Shown here: positions 1-5,274 of the stretch, piece after piece
How the letters are laid out: every line of letters starts with the position of its first letter
How positions within the stretch are numbered: the first letter of the stretch is position 1
Origin: DASUTW01 sp035513995
GTDB lineage: Bacteria; Actinomycetota; UBA4738; CALAEC01
Direction of reading: 5' to 3'
Assembly: GCA_035513995.1 (NCBI GenBank)
Contig: DATKBL010000098.1
Coordinates: 1 to 5,274, forward strand
DNA: 5,274 bases
Notes under the pieces: generated by a model
Told to the model about the DNA's origin: nothing
What the model saw: the letters and a program-made list of their open reading frames with translations, nothing else
The model's database searches: none
Translations under genes and position numbers: made by a program

Positions 1-288
1 TTCGCCCACATCGTCGACACGGCGCTCGTGGGGTGGGGGCCCGACGCCTACAACCGGGTGGTGGCCGTCTATCACAACCCGGTCGTCGAGTTGATGGAGC
101 TGGGCCTCGTGGCCGCGGTGATCTACCACGCGCTCAACGGCATGCGGATCATGATCATCGACTTCTGGCCCCAGACGGCCGCACGGCACCGCGCGCTGTC
201 GTGGGGGACGCTCGCGCTGTTCGTCGCCGCGATGGCCCCGATCACCTACCTGATGGGACGCCGCATCCTCGAGGGGCTCTTCGGATGA
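1..288 (+). CDS. sdhC: Succinate dehydrogenase cytochrome b subunit SdhC (5' end missing)
   Basis: This is the C-terminal 95 residues of the first membrane-anchor subunit of succinate dehydrogenase (complex II), which with SdhD binds heme b and quinone in the cytoplasmic membrane. The frame is open from the first base of the window, so the start lies upstream. The motif YHALNGMRIMIIDFW (visible residues 42-56) is the SdhC signature; its His (visible residue 43) aligns with the heme-ligand His of the family (H84 in E. coli). Two hydrophobic segments, about visible residues 28-54 and 65-85, would be the second and third transmembrane helices. The segment around DTALVGWGPDAYN resembles actinobacterial SdhC. 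The TGA stop overlaps the ATG of sdhD (ATGA, 285-288), indicating translational coupling in an sdhCDAB operon. Function is well supported by the motif and the neighbours. Confidence 0.93.
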   Translation, partial: FAHIVDTALVGWGPDAYNRVVAVYHNPVVELMELGLVAAVIYHALNGMRIMIIDFWPQTAARHRALSWGTLALFVAAMAPITYLMGRRILEGLFG

Positions 289-697
289 GCGCGGCGGCCG
301 ACCCCCGCTCCCCGGCCGCCGGGCCCCGCCCCCGTCCACGGTCCGGATTCGAGCTGTGGTCGTGGCTCTTCATGCGGCTGTCGGGGATCCTCCTGCTGTT
401 CCTCGCGGTCGGGCACGTCCTGATCATGCACGTGATCGATGAGGGCGTGCAGCGGGTGGACTTCGACTTCGTCGCCGATCGGTGGGCCAGCCCGTTCTGG
501 CGAACCTGGGACTGGATGCTGCTCTCGCTGGCCCTCCTCCACGGCATCAACGGCGCCCGCGTCGTGATCCAGGACCACGTCCGCTCGGCCGGATGGCGCC
601 TCACCTGGAACTCGGTCTTCATGATCGTGGGGTTCGCGCTCTTCGTCCTCGGCTCCGTGATCGTCTTCACGTTCGACGCCTCGGAGTTCGGCATCTC

Positions 698-701
<4 letters not shown>
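285..701 (+). CDS. sdhD: Succinate dehydrogenase hydrophobic membrane anchor SdhD
   Basis: Second membrane anchor of complex II, 138 aa, pairing with SdhC around heme b and the quinone site. The N-terminal ~20 residues are rich in Pro, Arg and Ala and probably disordered. Three hydrophobic segments follow at about 31-50, 76-97 and 108-130. The stretch LLHGINGARVVIQDH (85-99) carries the conserved H-x3-G-x-R-x4-D pattern, with His86 the likely heme ligand; further His at 44 and 49 lie in the first helix (GHVLIMH). These features and the SPFWRTWDW segment resemble actinobacterial SdhD. The ATG at 285 is chosen because it overlaps the sdhC stop, has a GAGGGG purine stretch at 271-276, and gives a normal family length; the same frame is open further upstream only as a shadow of sdhC. 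The TGA at 699-701 overlaps the GTG of sdhA. Confidence 0.93.
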
Positions 702-2430
<1,729 letters not shown>

Positions 2431-2431
<1 letters not shown>

Positions 2432-3141
2432 TGGCCGAGAACGTCTCGCTCGAGGTGCGCGTCCGCCGGTACAACCCAGAGGTGTCCGAGAACCCATGGT
2501 GGGACACCTTCACGCTCGACGCCGACCCCACCGACCGCCTCCTCGACGCGCTCCACGAGATCAAGTGGCGCCAGGACGGGACCCTCGCGCTCCGGCGCTC
2601 GTGCGCCCACGGGATCTGCGGCTCCGACGCGATGCTGATCAACGGGCACAACGCCCTCGCCTGCAAGGTGCTCGTCCGCGACGTGGCCCCGAAGGTTACC
2701 ATCGAGCCGATCCGCGGCCTCCCGGTCCTCAAGGACCTCATCGTGGACATGGAGCCGTTCTTCGCCCAGTACCGAGCCGTCCTCCCCTACCTGATCAATG
2801 ATTCGGGAGAGCCCGAGCGCGAGCGCCTCCAGTCCCCGGAGGAGCGCGAGCGCTTCGACGACACCACGAAGTGCATCCTGTGCGCGGCCTGCACGACGGC
2901 GTGCCCGGTCTACTGGGGCGACGACGGCTACGTGGGCCCCGCGGCGATCGTGAACGCCCACCGGTTCATCTTCGACTCCCGCGACGAAGGCGCGCGCGAC
3001 CGTATGCGCCTCCTCGCCGAGAAGTCCGGGGTCTTCCGCTGCCGGACCGTCTTCAACTGCACCGAGGACTGCCCGAGGGGCATCAAGGTCACGAAGGCGA
3101 TCCAAGAGGTGAAGCGAGCGATCCTCTTCGACCGGATCTGA
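2431..3141 (+). CDS. sdhB: Succinate dehydrogenase iron-sulfur subunit SdhB
   Basis: Electron-transfer subunit (236 aa) linking SdhA FAD to the quinone site of SdhC/SdhD. The N-terminal plant-ferredoxin-like domain has the [2Fe-2S] ligands Cys58, Cys63, Asp66 and Cys78 (RSCAHGICGSDAM and ALAC); Asp in the third position also occurs in E. coli SdhB and is not a defect. The C-terminal domain has CILCAACTTACP (Cys148, 151, 154, 158) and CRTVFNCTEDCP (Cys204, 210, 214), which supply the [4Fe-4S] and [3Fe-4S] clusters. Length is normal. The ATG shares one base with the sdhA stop (TGATG, 2429-2433), and GGAGAGGAAG (2416-2425) gives a usable Shine-Dalgarno about 7 nt upstream. It is the last gene of the sdhCDAB unit; I see no convincing rho-independent terminator right after it. 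Confidence 0.97.
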
Positions 3142-3181
3142 ACGGGCTCCCTTCGGTTCCCTGCCCAGACGATGCGGGTAT

Positions 3182-3203
3182 CCAGGGTTCTGCCAGGGTT
3201 CTG
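3182..3203 (+). repeat. Perfect 11-bp tandem duplication
   Basis: The unit CCAGGGTTCTG occurs twice head to tail (3182-3192 and 3193-3203) without mismatch or gap. It lies in the untranslated stretch between sdhB and the small ORF at 3217, ending immediately before that ORF's AAGGAGG ribosome binding site. Whether it is a chance slippage product or a paired binding site cannot be told from one copy. Confidence 0.85.
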
Positions 3204-3210
3204 AAGGAGG
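3204..3210 (+). promoter_or_regulatory. Strong Shine-Dalgarno for the small ORF at 3217
   Basis: AAGGAGG is a near-perfect complement of the 16S rRNA 3' end and stands 6 nt before the ATG at 3217. It is the best ribosome binding site in the window and is the main reason to accept this short ORF as a real, or recently real, gene. Confidence 0.75.
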
Positions 3211-3216
3211 TGCGCC

Positions 3217-3315
3217 ATGCCCAGGAGCTGGAGCAGCAAGGACGAGAGGAAGTACGAGCACATCAAGGAGAGCCAGAAGCGGCAGGGCTCCGGGTCGAGG
3301 GCCGCTCGAAGATGA
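3217..3315 (+). CDS. Short KDERxYEHIKES-type protein, probably truncated
   Basis: A 32-codon ORF whose start, MPRSWSSKDERKYEHIKES, resembles the N-terminus of a family of small basic bacterial proteins, often loosely annotated as plasmid stabilization proteins, that I recall as roughly 90-110 residues with a middle ERAxEIAARTVNK segment and a C-terminal GRSxMxKxxL motif. Their biochemical role is not known to me. Here the match stops near residue 22 and the frame ends at TGA 3313-3315. The missing C-terminal motif appears just downstream in another frame (from 3300). This suggests an internal deletion plus frameshift, or a sequencing or assembly indel. The start is fixed by AAGGAGG 6 nt upstream. 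It lies between the sdh operon and icd but is unlikely to take part in the TCA cycle. Family resemblance is from memory; functional status is uncertain. Confidence 0.6.
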   Translation: MPRSWSSKDERKYEHIKESQKRQGSGSRAARR

Positions 3316-3398
3316 CCAAGCAGCAGCTGCAGCGCCGTCGCGGGGCACAAGGGCGGCAGGCGGAGCTGAGCCCCGCCCCTCGGGCCTTGCTAGCCTGA
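3300..3398 (+). pseudogene. Out-of-frame C-terminal remnant (GRSKMTK motif) of the same small gene
   Basis: In a different frame from the ORF at 3217, the bases from 3300 read GRSKMTKQQLQRRRGAQG, which resembles the C-terminal GRSxMxKxxL helix-extension-helix-like segment found at the end of KDERxYEHIKES-type proteins. No start codon with a ribosome binding site opens this frame, and it overlaps the end of the 32-codon ORF, so it reads as the shifted tail of that gene. The frame runs to TGA 3396-3398, but residues after about 3350 look like non-coding readthrough, so the 3' limit is only the frame end. Confidence 0.45.
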
Positions 3399-3405
3399 GG
3401 CCCGA
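3380..3405 (+). repeat. 8-bp inverted repeat ending on the icd start codon
   Basis: TCGGGCCT (3380-3387) and AGGCCCGA (3398-3405) are perfect inverted repeats separated by 10 nt (TGCTAGCCTG). The right arm includes the A of the icd ATG, and the -10-like TAGCCT sits in the spacer. It could be a protein-binding operator or, in read-through mRNA, a hairpin occluding the start; without a U-tract it is a poor intrinsic terminator. Confidence 0.55.
3391..3396 (+). promoter_or_regulatory. Putative -10 element for a leaderless icd transcript
   Basis: TAGCCT fits the actinobacterial -10 pattern TANNNT and lies 8 nt before the icd ATG, the distance at which transcription would begin at or within two bases of the start codon. 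No good Shine-Dalgarno precedes icd (only TGAGG, 4 nt away), which agrees with a leaderless mRNA. No clear -35 hexamer is visible. Confidence 0.55.
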
Positions 3406-4517
3406 TGGCCCACCGCATCACCCTCGTCCCCGGCGACGGGATCGGCCCGGAGGTGTCCGAGGCCATGCGGCTCGTGGTCGCCGGGGCGGGGGTGGCGGTC
3501 GACTGGCAGGTGGAGGAGGCCGGCGCGGCCGTCGCCGAGCGCGAGGGGACCCCGCTCCCGGACCGCGTGCTCGACGCGATCCGCGACTCTCGGACGGCGA
3601 TCAAGGGACCGGTCACCACCCCGGTGGGGACCGGGTTCCGAAGCATCAACGTCGCGCTGCGCCGCGAGCTCGACCTGTTCGCCGCCGTGCGCCCCTCGCG
3701 GCACTTCCGCGGGATCCCCACGCGCCACCAGGACGTGGACATCGTCGTGATCCGAGAGAACACCGAGGACCTCTACCAGGGAGTGGAGTTCGAGCGCAGC
3801 TCGGACGAGATCGCCGCGTTCCGCGAGGAGCTGGAGCGCCTCGCCGGGTACCGGCTGCCCGAGGACGCCGGCGTGACGGTCAAGCCGATCAGCGTGACCG
3901 GCACCCGCCGCATCGTGCGCGCGGCGCTCGAGTACGCGCGCCGCAACCACCGCAAGCACGTCCTCGTCGGGCACAAGGCCAACATCATGAAGCACTCGGA
4001 CGGCGTCTTCCTGGCCACCGCGATGGAGGTGGCCGACGACTATCCCGACGTCGAGGTGTGGGAGATGCAGGTCGACGAGCTGGCGATGTGGCTGGCCTGG
4101 GAGCCCGAGCTGATGGACGTGCTGCTCCTCCCCAACCTCTACGGAGACATCATCAGCGACCTCTGTGCCGGGCTGGTGGGCGGCCTGGGGATCGCCCCGG
4201 GCGCGAACATCGGATGGGAGTACGCGCTGTTCGAGCCGGTGCACGGGAGCGCGCCCGACATCGCGGGCAAGGGGGTGGCCAATCCCATCGCCATGATCCT
4301 CTCGGCCGCGATGATGCTCCGCCACCTCTCCGAGGAGGACGCCGCGGGGCGGGTCGAGGACGCCGTGGCCTCGGTGATCGAGGAGGGTCGCGTGCTCACC
4401 CCCGACATGGGCGGGGCGGCCACGACCCGCGAGGTCGCGGAGACGATCGCGGCCCGGGTCCGGCGGCCGGCATCAACCACGACGACTGCAGCACGCAGGC
4501 CGGCTCGATCACCCTGA
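3405..4517 (+). CDS. icd: NAD-dependent isocitrate dehydrogenase (LeuB-like family)
   Basis: Oxidative decarboxylation of isocitrate to 2-oxoglutarate in the TCA cycle, cytoplasmic, normally a homodimer with bound Mg2+ or Mn2+. The 370-aa product begins MAHRITLVPGDGIGPEV, the canonical beta-decarboxylating dehydrogenase start. Substrate residues fit isocitrate: Ser80, Asn82 and Arg86 in FRSINVALR, Arg96, Arg117 and Tyr124 in RENTEDLYQG, Lys191 in GHKANIMK, and metal ligands Asp248 and Asp252 in LYGDIISD. HGSAPDIAGKGVANP (280-294) carries Asp-Ile where NADP enzymes such as E. coli Icd have Lys-Tyr, so NAD is the likely cofactor. Isopropylmalate or homoisocitrate dehydrogenase is less likely because of the S-x-N-V-x-L-R motif. 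The family fold ends near residue 352; the last ~15 residues, rich in Thr, Ala, Arg and Pro, are encoded by sequence belonging to a foreign gene remnant read in another frame, so the native stop seems lost. Activity is probably unaffected. Confidence 0.92.
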   Translation: MAHRITLVPGDGIGPEVSEAMRLVVAGAGVAVDWQVEEAGAAVAEREGTPLPDRVLDAIRDSRTAIKGPVTTPVGTGFRSINVALRRELDLFAAVRPSRHFRGIPTRHQDVDIVVIRENTEDLYQGVEFERSSDEIAAFREELERLAGYRLPEDAGVTVKPISVTGTRRIVRAALEYARRNHRKHVLVGHKANIMKHSDGVFLATAMEVADDYPDVEVWEMQVDELAMWLAWEPELMDVLLLPNLYGDIISDLCAGLVGGLGIAPGANIGWEYALFEPVHGSAPDIAGKGVANPIAMILSAAMMLRHLSEEDAAGRVEDAVASVIEEGRVLTPDMGGAATTREVAETIAARVRRPASTTTTAARRPARSP

Positions 4518-4759
4518 TCGGGCGCAACCTGATCGAGAAGGTCGCCGGCTGCTCCCGCTCCGGCGCGGTGAACAAGCTCATCAAGAAGGATCCCAAGCTC
4601 CGGGCGCTGCGCAACAACGGCGGCCCGACCAGGACCCACGCCCTGCGGCCGACGAGCCGCGCGGTGAACTCGGCCACGAAGCAGCTCGCTCCCAGGCGCG
4701 ATCAGCGAGGCGTCCGGCGAGACGGGAGGCCGGACCTCGGCGCCTACGAGCTGGCCTGA
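4469..4759 (+). pseudogene. C-terminal remnant of a beta-helix / choice-of-anchor type surface protein
   Basis: This frame encodes about 96 residues typical of the end of secreted right-handed beta-helix proteins (CSLREA or choice-of-anchor Q type annotations): a DDCSTQAGSITLIGRNLI segment, then AGC, LRNNGGPTRTHAL, and DQRGVRR..GRPDLGAYELA before TGA 4757-4759. I recall GPTxTHALxxxSPAIxxG and DQRGxxRPxxxxxDIGAYE as the usual form; here the SPAI segment reads SRAV. No start codon or ribosome binding site exists for it, and upstream its frame is just a shadow of icd. The remnant overlaps the last 49 bases of the icd ORF out of frame. It is therefore the tail of a gene whose front several hundred codons are gone, through deletion or a contig mis-join near 4456-4472. 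No stops interrupt the remnant, suggesting a recent event. Confidence 0.75.
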
Positions 4760-4785
4760 CGGAGCCTAACCGGGGGGATGATCGT

Positions 4786-4807
4786 GGGGGGCGCGACCGC
4801 GCCCCTC
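4786..4807. terminator. GC-rich hairpin between convergent reading frames
   Basis: GGGGCGC (4788-4794) pairs with GCGCCCC (4799-4805) around a GACC loop, and the stem extends outward by a G-U and a G-C pair. It stands 27 nt after the stop of the + strand remnant and 13 nt beyond the stop of the - strand gene, a natural place for a shared terminator. Neither side has a U-tract, so it would be of the U-less type proposed for actinobacteria; a chance GC-rich palindrome remains possible. Confidence 0.45.
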
Positions 4808-4819
4808 GTCGGGGCCGCG

Positions 4820-4984
4820 TCAGCAGCCCGGCTCGCCGCGATGGCCGCAGCAGCCGCCTCGGATCCCGGAGGTGGCGATCGCGCGGTTCCGCAGCGTGAT
4901 CCCCACCTTCCTCAAGAGCGGCCCGTCGTGCTCGCGCCAGTTCCGCCCGAAGTCACGCGCGTAGTCACGGAAGCCCCGCCCCAT
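4820..4984 (-). CDS. 54-aa basic protein with a CCGHRGEPGC tail, function unknown
   Basis: Short gene on the - strand encoding a 54-aa protein beginning MGRGFRDYARDFGRNWREHD. It is Arg-rich and Trp-containing in the N-terminal half, continues with LLRKVGITLRNRAIA, and ends in GGCCGHRGEPGC, three Cys and one His that could bind a metal ion. I recall similar short actinobacterial hypothetical proteins with a CCG-x-x-G-x-PGC end, but know no function. Codons end almost always in G or C, as in neighbouring real genes. The frame is open further upstream, but the ATG at 4984 is chosen because a TACGAT -10-like motif lies exactly 6 nt before it, predicting a leaderless mRNA, and because the sequence before it has no protein-like character. 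It is convergent with the gene remnant and divergent, 52 bp apart, from the gene at 5037. Confidence 0.68.
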   Translation of the reverse strand: MGRGFRDYARDFGRNWREHDGPLLRKVGITLRNRAIATSGIRGGCCGHRGEPGC

Positions 4985-4990
4985 GGCTGC

Positions 4991-4996
4991 ATCGTA
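4991..4996 (-). promoter_or_regulatory. Putative -10 element for the 54-aa gene
   Basis: On the - strand this reads TACGAT, matching TANNNT, followed by six bases (GCAGCC) and the ATG. Transcription would begin at about the start codon. No Shine-Dalgarno is present, and no TTGACA-like -35 is seen at the expected distance. Confidence 0.55.
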
Positions 4997-5024
4997 GCCG
5001 GTGGCCGAGGGTCCGGTGATTTGC

Positions 5025-5030
5025 CACACT
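5025..5030 (+). promoter_or_regulatory. Weak putative -10 element for the gene at 5037
   Basis: CACACT keeps the key A2 and T6 of the TANNNT pattern but lacks T1. It lies 6 nt before the GTG at 5037, the same geometry as the divergent promoter on the other strand. No Shine-Dalgarno precedes the GTG. Support is modest and comes mainly from spacing. Confidence 0.38.
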
Positions 5031-5036
5031 CCCCAC

Positions 5037-5274
5037 GTGGACGATCCTCGCATCACCCACCGGGGCAACGCCTACGGGGTCGGTCGGGACGAGGGCTACT
5101 ACGGCGTGTGGGACCTGCGCGCCGGCGGGGAGCCCGTCGCGAGCTACGAGCCCACGCCGGACGGATGGGCCGCCGCGTGGGAGCGGTACCGTGAGCTGGA
5201 GGAGCGGTTCGGCGCGCCGAGATGGCGCTCGATGGGCCCCTGGTGGGTCCTCCTCCACCTGCTGATCGGCCTCG
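5037..5274 (+). CDS. Hypothetical membrane-associated protein (3' end missing)
   Basis: Open frame from GTG 5037 to the window end, 79 residues visible. It begins MDDPRITHRGNAYGVGRDEG and continues YYGVWDLRAGGEPVASYEP, then a Trp- and Glu-rich helix-like stretch (DGWAAAWERYRELEERFG, 42-59) and a hydrophobic start WWVLLHLLIGL at 69-79 that is probably the first transmembrane segment. The layout suggests a soluble cytoplasmic N-terminus of about 65 residues followed by membrane helix or helices outside the window. It looks like the N-terminus of small actinobacterial hypothetical membrane proteins, but I do not recognise a named family. The GTG is supported by the -10-like CACACT 6 nt upstream and by the lack of any in-frame start with better context. 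It is divergent from the 54-aa gene, so the two may share control. Confidence 0.62.
   Translation, partial: MDDPRITHRGNAYGVGRDEGYYGVWDLRAGGEPVASYEPTPDGWAAAWERYRELEERFGAPRWRSMGPWWVLLHLLIGL

Noticed and set aside
482..697. Longer sdhA starting at ATG 482
   Set aside because: The extra 72 residues are a shadow of sdhD and would push the FAD motif far from the N-terminus; GTG 698 fits the family.
2605..2673. Asp instead of Cys in the SdhB [2Fe-2S] motif
   Set aside because: Asp at this ligand position is known in functional SdhB, including that of E. coli, so it is not a defect.
3140..3161. Possible terminator hairpin right after sdhB
   Set aside because: Only a 4-bp GAAC/GTTC pairing or 3-bp GGG/CCC pairing is possible and no U-tract follows, too weak to call.
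2928..3350. 140-codon - strand frame across the sdhB end and the spacer
   Set aside because: Overlaps the sdhB 3' end and the small + strand ORF, with no ribosome binding site or recognisable protein features.
3390..4325. 311-codon open frame on the - strand opposite icd
   Set aside because: Antisense shadow of a clear enzyme gene, with His/Val/Arg-rich low-complexity translation.
3405..4517. Isopropylmalate or homoisocitrate dehydrogenase assignment
   Set aside because: The S-x-N-V-x-L-R substrate motif and the RENTEDLYQG segment fit isocitrate dehydrogenase; no leu or lys biosynthesis neighbours are present.
4778..5194. 138-codon + strand open frame beginning at ATG 4778
   Set aside because: It runs antisense to the better-supported 54-aa gene and overlaps the gene at 5037 out of frame, and its Arg/Pro/Gly-rich translation shows no domain.

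Overview
The window is GC-rich with a strong G/C third-position codon preference. Its proteins resemble those of Actinomycetota: an actinobacterial-type SdhC/SdhD pair, leaderless-looking promoters of the TANNNT type placed 6-8 nt before start codons, and a small KDERxYEHIKES-type protein. The isocitrate dehydrogenase is the NAD-type, LeuB-like enzyme rather than the large monomeric NADP enzyme of many Actinobacteria, which hints at a less-studied actinobacterial class. I cannot place it further from sequence alone.

Bases 1-3141 hold a tightly packed succinate dehydrogenase operon, sdhC (5' end outside the window), sdhD, sdhA, sdhB, all on the + strand with stop/start overlaps of 4, 4 and 1 nt. 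SdhA (flavin) and SdhB (three Fe-S clusters) form the soluble half. SdhC and SdhD anchor it in the membrane, bind heme and pass electrons to quinone. All key catalytic and cluster-binding residues are present.

Bases 3142-3404 hold an 11-bp perfect tandem repeat, a textbook Shine-Dalgarno and a 32-codon ORF. The ORF starts like the conserved small KDERxYEHIKES proteins but stops early, and a GRSKMTK-type C-terminal motif of the same sort follows in another frame, so the gene looks shrunken and frameshifted. Bases 3405-4517 encode NAD-dependent isocitrate dehydrogenase, a second TCA enzyme. It has no clear ribosome binding site, but a TAGCCT -10 motif lies 8 nt before the ATG, and an 8-bp inverted repeat ends on the first base of the start codon.

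The 3' end of icd runs directly into the C-terminal ~96 codons of a secreted beta-helix / choice-of-anchor type protein (4469-4759), in a different frame and with no start of its own. This is a deletion scar or an assembly join. A GC-rich hairpin (4786-4807) separates it from a convergent 54-aa gene on the - strand ending in a CCGHRGEPGC tail. That gene is divergent, across only 52 bp, from a + strand gene (5037 to the window end) whose product looks like a short soluble N-terminus followed by a membrane segment. Both divergent genes have -10-like motifs 6 nt before their start codons, consistent with leaderless transcription.

No complete new multi-gene system is visible. The points most worth following are the two short conserved-looking genes, the gene-remnant junction behind icd and the promoter architecture.
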